DNA of 64,000 nt from RGEC01 sp964475595 (lineage in GTDB: Bacteria; Bacteroidota; Bacteroidia; NS11-12g; UBA955), in assembly GCA_964475595.1 (NCBI GenBank), contig CAYYXG010000001.1:1-64000 (forward strand), written 5' to 3'. The translations under genes were made by a program, and so were the position numbers. This document shows, in pieces, positions 17,760-27,988 of this stretch. Under the pieces are notes generated by a model. It saw nothing but the letters and a program-made list of their open reading frames with translations, was not told where the DNA came from and searched no databases. Within the stretch, counting starts at the first letter, position 1; each line of letters opens with the position of its first letter.

Positions 17760-20700
17760 ATGCAGGTTTGTAGACAACATAGTGTACTCCTTTTGTTTTT
17801 ATGGGTCTTTTGTTTGCCGGTAATGGCATCGCTTTCTCCTGCAGATTCTCTGGAAATGCGCATTCTTGCTGCTGCTGAGCGGGGTGCCGTTGCCGATGAA
17901 CTGGGCAGTGCATTTCATGCCCGCCCCGATGGTGAAGTGTTGTTGCTTCCACCCAATAAAGACATGCGTTTTGCCATCCTTATTTATAACATTGATCTAT
18001 TGCCTGACAGGGCTGAGTTTAGTGCAGGACTGGCTTTCCGCGATGGACGAAGCAATCAGCTGGTTGCTTTTAAAACCGATAATATTCAGTTTTTTTATAA
18101 ACAGGGGCTGACCGGGCCCGTTAGGATGCAGCTGATGTCGGATGTATTTCTGAGACTGGGAAGGGCTGCCACTGTGCAATTTTATGGGGGATATAACCAA
18201 ACATGGGCCGAGTTCGACTGCCACGGACTCAGTCAATTTGGAATTGTGGCACAGGCCCGAATCAATAGCGATGTGCTGGTGCCCGTAGATGCCAATCATG
18301 CTGCCATTCCGGATAGCACACTCACCTGTGGAATACAGATGATGGTAAAATCATGGGATGAGCTGCTGCTGAGTGTGAGTCTGCAACCCTTTCAGATTAG
18401 GGGGTTCAATGGCTATGTGTTTAATATTTCAAAAGCTACGCTGGATTTGAGTGCCGATATGAATGTGGCCGGAATGCAACTGCCTGATGATTATCGCGAT
18501 CCGGGTTTTGATGCCACCTGGGAAGGATTTTACCTGGCCGAGGGAAAAATGCATTTTCCCCGCCATTTTGCGCAAGACAGCATAGCTTCTTCACTATCAA
18601 TCCAACGTTTGATGCTGGATGAAACGGGCTTTTCAGGCCAAATAATCGGAAATAAGATACTCAGTCCGGAAAAGGGCAATATCGCTGGTTGGAAATTTGG
18701 TATAGACAACGCACAAATATCATTTTACAGAAATTGTCTGAGAAAGGCGATTCTGGATGGACCACTAGGCCTGCCTGTTTTACCCGATACGCAATTTCTT
18801 AGGTATCAGGCATTGCTTGGGTTTGAAGATCAGTTCAACTTTAGGGTATTTAACCAAAATGAGGTTTCATTCCCGGCCCTCAAGGCAGGAAAGGTTTTTC
18901 TGGATCCCGGTAGCCAGGTGTACCTGGAAAGTGTTCGTGGTGATATTACGGCCCGAGCCTTGCTTCATGGCAGACTCCAAATTTCAATACCGGGAAATGG
19001 AGCAGAAAAACAGCTGCAAGCCCATTTTAATGGAATTGTCTTTCAGGGCTTGTCGTTGTCCAATAAAGCACCCAAACTGGGCATTCAATACCTGGGTATT
19101 GGGCAAACGCCAAACGCGTCACAACGTATTGGCAATTTTCCGGTTACCCTCTATTCAGTTTCGTTTAGCGTGGCCAATAATCAGCCAAGTATTGGTTTTG
19201 GACTGGGGTTGAATCTTTCAGAAAAACTGGCATGCAATACCCGATTTACCATTTTTACAGCGCTGAAAAATGAACGGAAAACTGACCGACTTACTTTTCT
19301 CAAAGTTCAGCTGGATGATATTTACGTAAGGGCGGAAATTTCTAACATCAGTTTTACAGGCAGTATTTCCATCATGCGTTCCGATCCGGTTTATGGTGAT
19401 GGTTTCAGCGGCTCCATTGCCTTCGGCGTGAAATTGGCCAGACAGGCCATCAACGGTTCCTGTAAAGCCATGTTTGGTAACTTTAGAAGCCAGCGTTACT
19501 GGTATTTTGATGCATCTTTAGCCGTTACCGGCCCCGGTATTCCCCTGGCTCCTGCCGTGTCATTGAATGGTTTTCTGGGTGGGGCCTGGCATCGAATGCG
19601 CGCGTTAAAACCCAATGAGACACCACCGAATTCTATAGCAGGAAGGAGTGAAAATGGTAGAATTTATGTGCCGGATTCGGCTGCCGGACTCGGGCTAAGG
19701 GCTGGGGTGTTTCTTAAAAGTACGGCCCAGGGTGCTTTTGAAGGCAACGCGGTTCTGGATATTCAATTTAACCGTAATGGTGGCCTATCTAGTATTAATA
19801 TGACCGGCACTGCGGACTTTTTTATCAAACCGGTGCCTCTCAATCAATCGGTTTTTGTCCAAAAAAGCAAAGCATTGTGCACAGCCTCCGGTACTTCACA
19901 GTTTGTTCCCAAAGGAAGCATGGCCGCTGCCCTGGAAATGGTACTGGATTTTGACAATGATGTTTACCATGCCAATATGAAAATGTATGTAAATGTGGCT
20001 ACATCCGGTATGGGGCTCAAAGGCAAGGGAAACTATGGGTATGCAGGGCAAATGAACATGTTTTTTGCTCCTACAGACTGGTACGTATGGATTGGTAATA
20101 GCTCACAGCCACTGCAGGTTGAGGCAAAAATACCCGGTGTGATGCAATTTAATGCTTCGGCATATTTTATGGCCGGAACCCAGGTCCTTCCTGCCCCTCC
20201 TTTGCCCGAAAATATCCGAAAAGCCGTGGGGTATCAGGCCCAATTTGACAGAAATACCGAGATGCTATCCAAGGGAACCGGTTTTGCCCTTGGTGCTGCC
20301 ATGCGAACCCAAATAGGCGGGGAGTATAAGGACAAAAAACTGGCCATTTACGCTACAGGATCCGCGGAGTCCGGTTTCGATATCCTGATGCAGCAATACC
20401 ATGGCAGTGTGATTTGTCATCAAACCGGCGAGAGACCCGGTGTGAACGGCTGGTTTGCCACCGGAAAATATTACATAGGTGCATCGCTTAACCTAGGCAT
20501 TGCGGCATACGGGGTTTCAATACAAATCGCTAACATGAGCGTGGGAGCTGTTTTGTCGGGGCAGGGGCCCAATCCCATATATGCCCAGGGATTGGCAGGT
20601 ATTAGCGTGAGAACCGGGTTAGTTAACTATAGCGGTAACATAAGGCTGCAGCTGGGTAAAAAATGTGATTTATCTGAAACGCGGTACAACGCCATTCCCA

Positions 20701-22313
20701 TCATTTCCATTGAAGAACCGGCACAGGGCAAGGATGTTTCCGTTTTGGTGCGCCCGCGGGTGGCCTTTGCCATGCCTGTAAATAAAGAATTTAAGGATGC
20801 AAATCAGCGCAGACTTCGGTTTGTGGTCGATCTGGTCATGCGAAAAAGCAGTATCAGGGTATCGGGGAAATGGATTATTTCCGACAATGGGGAAGAGGCT
20901 ATCTTCCATCCCGATGAGGCTCTCCAAAGTCAGACCCATCATACCGTAGCTGCTACCTTGTTTCTTGAAGCATGGGATTCAAGATTTTCCAAGTGGAGAC
21001 GTTTTAATAATAATGGTTCAGAGGTCATTGAGCAAAAAACAATGTCTTTTACTACGGGCGATGCGCCGTCAACAATCTCATTCGAGAATGTAGCTGCTGC
21101 CTACCCTCAAATCGGGCAGGTGAACGTACACCGAGATTATAGCGATAAAGGTTTCATGGAATTAAAGGTGTCTCAATGGAAATCTTTCAGTATGCCCGGA
21201 ACACGAATGGTGGCAAGGTTTTCTGCACAAAATGGAGAATGTCGGGAGGTTCCGGCAGTAATACAAGGACTTACTGCCCATTTTACCATACCCAAATCAC
21301 TCAGCCATGGGCGGGTGTATCGATTTTCGCTGGTTAGAAGGTCTGCAACTGCCCCTTTGATGAATCTGTCATCCGGATTTCAGGAAAGCACAATGTCTTC
21401 TATGCCCGTATCAGGCAATTTACTGGCTTCAGAATCCGTCTTGTCTACAACAACCTCCAATTTCAGCGGCAGCAATCCACAAGGAACCACAGTCAAACCG
21501 GACGCTGTAATCCTCAGTTACTGGTTCCGAAATTCGTTGTATGCAGCCCCTTCCGAAAAATGGTCTGACTGCAAGGTCACCGAAATTGTGGCATCACCCG
21601 GTCAAAAATGGCTGCAAGTCAGTCAGTCGAAAGGAGAATACCTGCAGTTATCAGAGCTTCAGCGAAAAACGCTGAGATTATCTGCCGATATGGGCATAAA
21701 CACCTGGTTCAGACAATCGGTGTACCCTATGGTATATGGATTGTATTATGGTCTAACGCCCAGCATCTGTGCAAGTGTCCGTTGGAATCGGGATACTTCG
21801 GAAGGACTCATTCCCAACACGCTCGATAATGTTGAGCAGGCGGGAATTGAACAGGTTGAACTCAAACGAAGTCATTACGCTGCGGGAACCTTCACTTTTC
21901 AGAATACGACCCTGCAATTGCGATACCATGGACTCCAAACCATGGAGACAGACCTGCAGGCGTTGAAACAATGCCTGAGCGAGCAAAGCATTTACATGGA
22001 CGTTGCTACGCTAGAGAAAATACTGACTTTGTTGCCAAAATCGTCTTCAAACGCACAGGTTATCGGTCCGGTAAATTCAATGCCAGCGCCATTTTCTGCA
22101 TTCCCTATTCAGGGAAATACTACGGTGGCTCAGCAGGTATGGACTATGGCCGACAACCGTCAGACTGTATTGCGGAACCGACTTTTATTGCTGCTCAATA
22201 ACCTAAAAATGCCTGCTTCGCCCCAGAATATGGTTATTCCCTTGCGGGGGGTGTACCAATGCGGTATTTATCCGCCGGTAAAAATGATCATAGGTAAAGG
22301 AGGTTTATTGTGA
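17760..22313 (+). CDS. Large exported protein of unknown function with a C-terminal Ig-like domain
   Basis: The frame is open from 17592, but the ATG at 17760 gives an N-terminus that is a clean signal peptide (hydrophobic LLLFLWVFCLPVMAS), so 1517 residues is preferred. The upstream stretch overlaps glnN and its terminator. The body is beta-rich with many Gly/Asn-spaced strands and repeated motifs of the type FSGSIAFGVKLA, WYFDASLAV and LNGFLGGAWHRM. Residues about 980-1107 look like a SbsA/Big_5-type Ig-like domain (VLVRPRVAFAMPVNKEF to MSFTTGDAP). I see no enzyme motif and no T9SS tail. It is the first gene of a four-gene operon and overlaps the next gene in GTGA. I cannot name the family. 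Confidence 0.75.
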   Translation: MQVCRQHSVLLLFLWVFCLPVMASLSPADSLEMRILAAAERGAVADELGSAFHARPDGEVLLLPPNKDMRFAILIYNIDLLPDRAEFSAGLAFRDGRSNQLVAFKTDNIQFFYKQGLTGPVRMQLMSDVFLRLGRAATVQFYGGYNQTWAEFDCHGLSQFGIVAQARINSDVLVPVDANHAAIPDSTLTCGIQMMVKSWDELLLSVSLQPFQIRGFNGYVFNISKATLDLSADMNVAGMQLPDDYRDPGFDATWEGFYLAEGKMHFPRHFAQDSIASSLSIQRLMLDETGFSGQIIGNKILSPEKGNIAGWKFGIDNAQISFYRNCLRKAILDGPLGLPVLPDTQFLRYQALLGFEDQFNFRVFNQNEVSFPALKAGKVFLDPGSQVYLESVRGDITARALLHGRLQISIPGNGAEKQLQAHFNGIVFQGLSLSNKAPKLGIQYLGIGQTPNASQRIGNFPVTLYSVSFSVANNQPSIGFGLGLNLSEKLACNTRFTIFTALKNERKTDRLTFLKVQLDDIYVRAEISNISFTGSISIMRSDPVYGDGFSGSIAFGVKLARQAINGSCKAMFGNFRSQRYWYFDASLAVTGPGIPLAPAVSLNGFLGGAWHRMRALKPNETPPNSIAGRSENGRIYVPDSAAGLGLRAGVFLKSTAQGAFEGNAVLDIQFNRNGGLSSINMTGTADFFIKPVPLNQSVFVQKSKALCTASGTSQFVPKGSMAAALEMVLDFDNDVYHANMKMYVNVATSGMGLKGKGNYGYAGQMNMFFAPTDWYVWIGNSSQPLQVEAKIPGVMQFNASAYFMAGTQVLPAPPLPENIRKAVGYQAQFDRNTEMLSKGTGFALGAAMRTQIGGEYKDKKLAIYATGSAESGFDILMQQYHGSVICHQTGERPGVNGWFATGKYYIGASLNLGIAAYGVSIQIANMSVGAVLSGQGPNPIYAQGLAGISVRTGLVNYSGNIRLQLGKKCDLSETRYNAIPIISIEEPAQGKDVSVLVRPRVAFAMPVNKEFKDANQRRLRFVVDLVMRKSSIRVSGKWIISDNGEEAIFHPDEALQSQTHHTVAATLFLEAWDSRFSKWRRFNNNGSEVIEQKTMSFTTGDAPSTISFENVAAAYPQIGQVNVHRDYSDKGFMELKVSQWKSFSMPGTRMVARFSAQNGECREVPAVIQGLTAHFTIPKSLSHGRVYRFSLVRRSATAPLMNLSSGFQESTMSSMPVSGNLLASESVLSTTTSNFSGSNPQGTTVKPDAVILSYWFRNSLYAAPSEKWSDCKVTEIVASPGQKWLQVSQSKGEYLQLSELQRKTLRLSADMGINTWFRQSVYPMVYGLYYGLTPSICASVRWNRDTSEGLIPNTLDNVEQAGIEQVELKRSHYAAGTFTFQNTTLQLRYHGLQTMETDLQALKQCLSEQSIYMDVATLEKILTLLPKSSSNAQVIGPVNSMPAPFSAFPIQGNTTVAQQVWTMADNRQTVLRNRLLLLLNNLKMPASPQNMVIPLRGVYQCGIYPPVKMIIGKGGLL

Positions 22314-24241
22314 AACCGCTGCTGCTCTTAGTTTCTTTATGGTTTTACATTCATTCTGCCTTTTCGCAGCAATCCGACTATCGGCTGCAGACCCGACGTT
22401 TCGCAGATGCCGTATGGATTAGATGGAATCCCCCAAGCCAAGAATGGCTGCAAAAGCATGCTCCCGGGGGGTACGAATTGCAGCGAATAACCGTAAGTAG
22501 AGATGGGATTCCCTTAGAAACCCAGGATCGATATAGACTTAATAGGGAGCCTATTCGGTGGGATACAGCCAATGCGCTTTCCGATACCATGCAACTGATG
22601 AAAACGTTATTCTTTCTAACCACGGAAAAAACGGATGACTACCAGGCCATTCTGCATAACAAGGAAATGATGAATCTGGCCTATCTCCAGGGCAGTGTAT
22701 GGCTGATGCGGAATTTTAACCACGCACTTCAGTGCGGACTTGGATGGGCGGATAATACTACCCGGAATAATGAAACGTATTTGTATGAATTGCGTTTATG
22801 GGGTGATACCGTTCGTTTGCTGGGTGCCGCCTACAGCAACCTTTCGGATGAGCCATCCAGACCTCAGGTTTTCATTAGTAACTCGTCTACCAAAAATCCT
22901 CTACTTAGCATTGAATTTGCGCCAATTTACTGGGGCTATCAAATAGAGCGAGCTTCCGACACGCTTATGAATTTTACCTCCTTGTCTGCATTGCCATTTA
23001 TGAATGGAAGTAATTCGCCTCAGTTGCTGGTTTCAGACACGTCGGTCATTCAACGTAGTAGGGTTTTTTACCGTGTTGCAGGGCTTGATGTGTTCGGGTT
23101 GCGAGGACCATGGTCAGATACGTTATCGTATTTCATGCTTCCGGATATGGTGTGTCCAAGCATTGAAAATCTTCGCATGTTAGCAGATACTGCGTTGGGT
23201 TTTGAATGGATTATCCCCGATAGCATCGCGCCTTATGTGAAAAAAGCGTCCATTGATTTTACTGCTGCTATAGATGAAGGTTTTCAACCGTTGCAATCCA
23301 TAAAAACTACGGAGGGTTGGTTTGCAAAATGGCCTAAAGGTTATTCCTCATTGTACCTGAGGCCTTCATTTACAGATCTAAACGGGCACGAGTATTTTGG
23401 TGCTATAGCATTTATTCAGCCCGTAGATTCTTTTCCACCACCCGTTCCCACAGTATTGTACGCAATATGCGATTCCTCCGGTGTGGTAAAAATTCACTGG
23501 AAAAGCACGCATGGGGCAGCTTATTACCGCCTTTACCGCTCCAATTACCGGAATGTAGAATTTACGGATCATTCGCATGTGTATTTGACCGATACATTGT
23601 ATGCTGATACTATTGATTTAAAGACCCTGCAGGATACAGTATATTATGCAGTTACAGCACTCGACAGCCGCTACAATGAATCCGCCCAAATGGTGTTTGC
23701 CTGCCCGGTTTATGATAAAATTCCACCACCACCTCCTGCATTCATGGGGTATGAACTCATGGAAAAAGGTTATCTCATCCGCTGGGTAGGTAGTGTGGAT
23801 GCAGCACATTACAGGCTCCACAGGCAAGTTGATGAACAGCTAACCATCATGCATACTGATTCCCTGTTTTACCTTGATAGCACGGGTATTTACAATGCCA
23901 ATTATACGTATTACCTGACAGCGGTAGATCGAAATGCCAATCAATCTGAGAAGTCTGCAAAACTAGGACTGCGTTTTCCCCTTAAAACCATTATTCCGGC
24001 TGTCCCCAAACCGTTGTGTGTGAATGATACCCAAAACCGAAAATGCTATGTGCTGTGGGAATATCCTGAATTCCCCAATATTTCCCATTTCAGAATTATG
24101 CTGAAATCCAATGGCAGAAACAAAACCATCGCTACGGCTCAGCCCCATGAACGACAATATTGCCTGAATGGATATTTAAAAACCGACGAAGAAGATTTTG
24201 AAATTATTGTGTACACCAAAAATGGAATGAAAAGCAAATGA
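22310..24241 (+). CDS. Exported fibronectin type III-like repeat protein
   Basis: The 643-residue protein starts at GTG 22310, overlapping the upstream stop in GTGA, and has a signal peptide (LLLLVSLWFYIHSAFSQ). It is built of FN3-like beta-sandwich modules. The clearest are near residues 385-460 (GVVKIHWKSTHGAAYYRLYRS to YYAVTALDSRYNES) and 475-545 (YLIRWVGSVDAAHYRLHR to YYLTAVDRNANQSEKS), with one or two weaker modules before and after. There is no catalytic motif and no type A sorting tail, so it may stay in the periplasm or act as an adaptor on the outer membrane. It overlaps the next gene in ATGA, which points to fixed stoichiometry. Confidence 0.75.
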   Translation: MKPLLLLVSLWFYIHSAFSQQSDYRLQTRRFADAVWIRWNPPSQEWLQKHAPGGYELQRITVSRDGIPLETQDRYRLNREPIRWDTANALSDTMQLMKTLFFLTTEKTDDYQAILHNKEMMNLAYLQGSVWLMRNFNHALQCGLGWADNTTRNNETYLYELRLWGDTVRLLGAAYSNLSDEPSRPQVFISNSSTKNPLLSIEFAPIYWGYQIERASDTLMNFTSLSALPFMNGSNSPQLLVSDTSVIQRSRVFYRVAGLDVFGLRGPWSDTLSYFMLPDMVCPSIENLRMLADTALGFEWIIPDSIAPYVKKASIDFTAAIDEGFQPLQSIKTTEGWFAKWPKGYSSLYLRPSFTDLNGHEYFGAIAFIQPVDSFPPPVPTVLYAICDSSGVVKIHWKSTHGAAYYRLYRSNYRNVEFTDHSHVYLTDTLYADTIDLKTLQDTVYYAVTALDSRYNESAQMVFACPVYDKIPPPPPAFMGYELMEKGYLIRWVGSVDAAHYRLHRQVDEQLTIMHTDSLFYLDSTGIYNANYTYYLTAVDRNANQSEKSAKLGLRFPLKTIIPAVPKPLCVNDTQNRKCYVLWEYPEFPNISHFRIMLKSNGRNKTIATAQPHERQYCLNGYLKTDEEDFEIIVYTKNGMKSK

Positions 24242-26373
24242 AAAATATAGTTTTAATACTCAGTATCTGGGTGCTACAACCCTTATGGGCTAAACAGCAT
24301 TTTCTGTTTAAACTAAACGCCGATTATACCTGGGGCGATGGGAATGCCGATTTTGTAAAAATAAGATTCTTGTATTACCAAAAAGGGAAAGTTTCCACGT
24401 ATGATTCTTTTATTCTCAGGGGTAAACTGGAACATGAATGGCGTCGTGCGTTTGATGAAGTTCCTGATTCTTTTGTGTTTCAGGTGGTAGATCATACCAA
24501 GCGTATTCCCCGGCAAAGTGCTTTTGCTAGGTCGGCTCAATTGCAGCATTGCAATGTATTGAATTTTGATAAGTTGATGAAAAATGGAACCTGTGAGGCC
24601 TTTCCTATGCACGAACTGGGTACAATTTGTGCGCATCTCAACCTGTCTGTTTTTGATGATAAGACATCGGCCCTTCCGGTGAGCTCAGGCGTGGTAAAAA
24701 ATGAAGTTTTTTGTGAGTCTGAAGGAGCTCTTTTCAGATTGTCTGCCCCCTGCTATATGAAATTCAGGACGGCAAAAGGAGTGCTGCAATGGTATGAAAG
24801 CCCAACTAATCAAGGGCCATGGCTGCCCATTGATACTGGATGGTCCTGCCACCCGTTTGCTGCACTAAAACGTAGAGGAGAGTCATTATTCAACCGTCAA
24901 TTTTATTACAAACTGGTTTCGGATTCCTTTACCATCACCGGGGAAAAGAAATTTTCTTCGGCTGTATTCGGCCCCGTGAACTATTACGTTGATGCAAAAC
25001 CGGATGCTATGGCAGTTTTCGGCACCATTTGTCAACAAACCGAAAAACGCATTGATATAAAACTCACCCATGATTCTGCCCATCAGCACCCTGAAGGAGT
25101 GAATGTGTGGTTAAAAGACCTCAGTGACCCGTCTCCATCCGGTATTTGGTATTTGGGTAACGAAAAAAAGGTTGAAAACATCAGCATAAGCCACAATACG
25201 GGGCAGTTTCATGTTTTGGCTCCCTTTAATGCCGGCAAAACCTTTCACCTCACCAACGGAATCTATGCCGTAGGAATTGATTTCACACCATGGAATGACT
25301 TTGACTGCGGTTTTGGCTGGGATACAGCGGTGGTGAATGGCCCCTATGGGTTTGCCATAGAACCCCATATCATTCGAGGTGAATCTTGTCCCGGTGTGAT
25401 GGATGGAGCATGGACATTTACCGCCAAAAGCGCTTTGTGGCATGATACACTGCTTCTAAATATGCCCGGTTTTGGGCTTTATCAGCCCGGTGACACCATA
25501 TCCGGACTGGCTTGGGGTGATTACTCATATTTCGCTTCAAATCGTGGTGGATGCTTTGAAAATGGGCAAATCAGGATTGCCGGTTCTCCGTTTTTTGGCA
25601 AGAAATTCGGTATTGATACCGTGTTGTGTAAAGGGCAGCATTTGACCATCAATGCCAAGCACCCGTTTGCAAAGTCCTTTGAAGTCCTTAAGCCGGATGG
25701 TACCAGAATTTTCAATGATACATTCACGGCCAATACAAAAGGTGAGTGGCAACTTATCTGGAGCAACGACTCCGGCTGTGTGGTGCGTGATACCTTAAAG
25801 ATCAAGAAGCGTAATCTGGAGGTTATCCATGATTTTCTCATGCCTGCCCAGGTGAAATTGAATGACACGGTTTGGGCCGTGGATCATAGTTATCCCAAAC
25901 CTGCCAGCAACCTATGGATGCCTGTACATGCCGCATGGCGCTATGCCGAAAAAGAATTTTTGAAATTTTATCAGGCAGATACCGGTGTTTATCCCGTCAC
26001 CTTAATTTCAAAATTTGATTCGGGTTGCACGTATAGTAGTACCAAATGGTTGCATGTTGTTCTTGCCTCTGACTCTTCCCGATTTTTACCTCAAATGGGA
26101 TATCAGGGTCCTTTAATAAAGTCTTTCCTATTGAAGCCCAATCCGTCAGGAGGGTTGGACTATCAGGCAGTTATTGGGTTGCGTGCTCCTACCGATGTGG
26201 TAATTTCCTTGCTGGATCCAATTTCAGGCAGGGTACTTCGTAAAAATGATTACAGGCAAGTGGCACAAATCGCTGAAAGGCCATTTGATATTGAAAATGA
26301 AGGTGTTTATTTCCTTCGGGTGGTTGCCGGTAATGAAATTCAGACCCGCAAAATTCTGATTATCCGGAAATAA
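24238..26373 (+). CDS. Exported protein with T9SS type A sorting domain
   Basis: The 711-residue protein has a signal peptide (IVLILSIWVLQPLWA). The body is beta-rich with several Cys residues and Ig/PKD-like stretches such as DTVLCKGQHLTINAKHP and GEWQLIWSNDSGCVVRDTLKI. The last 85 residues form a type A CTD: SFLLKPNPSGGLDYQAVIG, DPISGRVLRK and GVYFLRVVAGNEIQTRKIL. It should therefore cross the outer membrane by type IX secretion and stay on the surface or be released. It overlaps the upstream FN3-like gene by 4 bases and is followed after 1 base by the barrel gene. The function is unknown. Confidence 0.75.
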   Translation: MKNIVLILSIWVLQPLWAKQHFLFKLNADYTWGDGNADFVKIRFLYYQKGKVSTYDSFILRGKLEHEWRRAFDEVPDSFVFQVVDHTKRIPRQSAFARSAQLQHCNVLNFDKLMKNGTCEAFPMHELGTICAHLNLSVFDDKTSALPVSSGVVKNEVFCESEGALFRLSAPCYMKFRTAKGVLQWYESPTNQGPWLPIDTGWSCHPFAALKRRGESLFNRQFYYKLVSDSFTITGEKKFSSAVFGPVNYYVDAKPDAMAVFGTICQQTEKRIDIKLTHDSAHQHPEGVNVWLKDLSDPSPSGIWYLGNEKKVENISISHNTGQFHVLAPFNAGKTFHLTNGIYAVGIDFTPWNDFDCGFGWDTAVVNGPYGFAIEPHIIRGESCPGVMDGAWTFTAKSALWHDTLLLNMPGFGLYQPGDTISGLAWGDYSYFASNRGGCFENGQIRIAGSPFFGKKFGIDTVLCKGQHLTINAKHPFAKSFEVLKPDGTRIFNDTFTANTKGEWQLIWSNDSGCVVRDTLKIKKRNLEVIHDFLMPAQVKLNDTVWAVDHSYPKPASNLWMPVHAAWRYAEKEFLKFYQADTGVYPVTLISKFDSGCTYSSTKWLHVVLASDSSRFLPQMGYQGPLIKSFLLKPNPSGGLDYQAVIGLRAPTDVVISLLDPISGRVLRKNDYRQVAQIAERPFDIENEGVYFLRVVAGNEIQTRKILIIRK

Positions 26374-26374
26374 T

Positions 26375-27985
26375 ATGCTGCTGAGGATTGCCGTTTTGCT
26401 GGTTTGTTGGGTTCCGTTTGGGGTGTTTGCCCAGGATGTGGAGAAAGTTTTGAAAAGCAAGCCGATTGAAGCAGGAGGCAGTATACAGATGCAACACATG
26501 TTCAATCGGCGTTTGGATGGTGGAAATCAAAGTCAGCCCTATAACTATGTGCTAAGCGGAAACCTTAATCTGACCCTTTTTGGTGTGGTGAACGCTCCTT
26601 TGCAAATGCTCTTTTCCAACATGGGAAATCAGTTTTCGCAACCTACCTTTAATCAGACGGCATTGCACCCGCAATACAAGTGGCTGCAACTGCACCTGGG
26701 CAGAATAGCGATAAACTGGTCTCCGCAAACCGTGGGTGGTCATGTGTTTCAAGGGGTAGCTACCGATCTGACACCAGGAAAATGGACTTTTAGTGCCCTG
26801 TATGGACGTTTTCAAAAGGCCATGCCTGTCCCTATGGATTCTTTGGCACCGGATGTTACGCCTGCCTTTCGCCGCGTGGGGTATGGCTTCAGAGTCGGTC
26901 ACAGACTTAAAAACGCCCACTGGCAGGCTACCTATTTTCATGCAGCTGACGATAGCAACAGCATCAACGCAGTCCCATTTATGCAGCTGACTCCCCAAAG
27001 GAACCATGTTATTGGACTTCTAACCGATCAGGTGTTGTTTAAAAAACTCATGTTGAATGCCACGTATAACATCAGTCATCTGCAAAATGATATGCGGATA
27101 AGCCAAAGCGCCATTCAAAAACAGCACTACAAAGGAAGTTTGGCCTGGCAGGGTAAAGTGCAGCGCTGGAATATAACCTACGAATACACAGATCCCGAAT
27201 ACCGCACCCTTGGGGCTTACTATTTTAATAATGACATGGAAAATATAAGCGCAGGTACAAACGTGACAGCCCTGAAGGGAAAGTTGAACCTGAACGGACA
27301 GGCGGGTTTGCAGCGTGATAACCTCGATAACCGCAAAAATTCCTCTATGCGACGTCGGGTATACAGTTTGCAGGCACAATACCGATTGGGAAAAAGTGGC
27401 ACACTATCAGGGGCATATTCCAGTTTTACCAGCTTTACGAATACCCGGCCATTCACAGATTATTTGCAGCCAAACAGTCCAATGTTGGCTTGGGACACCC
27501 TCAATTTTAGGGAGGTTTCAGAATCCGGGAATGCGCAGCTTTCATTGCCTATGCCCAAATGGGGGAAATGGCAGGGCAGTATAAACGGAAATGGACTTTG
27601 GCAGCGAAACGCCGGTGCCCCCGGCAGCAACAGCGATTTTTATAATGCAGGTGCGGGTGTGGTGGCAAGGCATGCCGATAACGGATCGTCAGTTGCCCTT
27701 CAATTGAATGCGGGACAGAATATGGCGGGTGAATTGAGGGTCCGGAATTGGGGGCCTGTTTTTTCATGCAGTCTGCCCCTCATGCAAAAAAAATGGTTAA
27801 CATCCCTTTCGTATTCCCGAATTATATCAGAAAGACTGTCTGCGAAATCTGCCATAAGTAGTGCGCGTTTCCAGCTCAATCGAAAATGGAAAACCCAATC
27901 CCTGCAAGCCATGATGCAGATTCAGCGTTCACCCGGAAGGGGTTTCCTTCAGGCCACAATAGGGTATCAGGTTGTGGTGAAGTGA
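26375..27985 (+). CDS. Predicted outer-membrane beta-barrel protein
   Basis: The 536-residue protein has a signal peptide (LLRIAVLLVCWVPFGVFAQ). The rest alternates short amphipathic strands and turns rich in Gly, Asn and Gln, for example KLNLNGQAGLQRDNL, RRRVYSLQAQYRLGKSGTLSGAY and SVALQLNAGQNM, ending GYQVVVK. This is the texture of a large outer-membrane barrel. No plug domain or TonB box is visible. It is the last gene of the four-gene operon and would be its membrane component. Its stop is 3 bases from the convergent end of the channel-like gene. I recognise no specific family. Confidence 0.65.
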   Translation: MLLRIAVLLVCWVPFGVFAQDVEKVLKSKPIEAGGSIQMQHMFNRRLDGGNQSQPYNYVLSGNLNLTLFGVVNAPLQMLFSNMGNQFSQPTFNQTALHPQYKWLQLHLGRIAINWSPQTVGGHVFQGVATDLTPGKWTFSALYGRFQKAMPVPMDSLAPDVTPAFRRVGYGFRVGHRLKNAHWQATYFHAADDSNSINAVPFMQLTPQRNHVIGLLTDQVLFKKLMLNATYNISHLQNDMRISQSAIQKQHYKGSLAWQGKVQRWNITYEYTDPEYRTLGAYYFNNDMENISAGTNVTALKGKLNLNGQAGLQRDNLDNRKNSSMRRRVYSLQAQYRLGKSGTLSGAYSSFTSFTNTRPFTDYLQPNSPMLAWDTLNFREVSESGNAQLSLPMPKWGKWQGSINGNGLWQRNAGAPGSNSDFYNAGAGVVARHADNGSSVALQLNAGQNMAGELRVRNWGPVFSCSLPLMQKKWLTSLSYSRIISERLSAKSAISSARFQLNRKWKTQSLQAMMQIQRSPGRGFLQATIGYQVVVK

Positions 27986-27988
27986 CTG

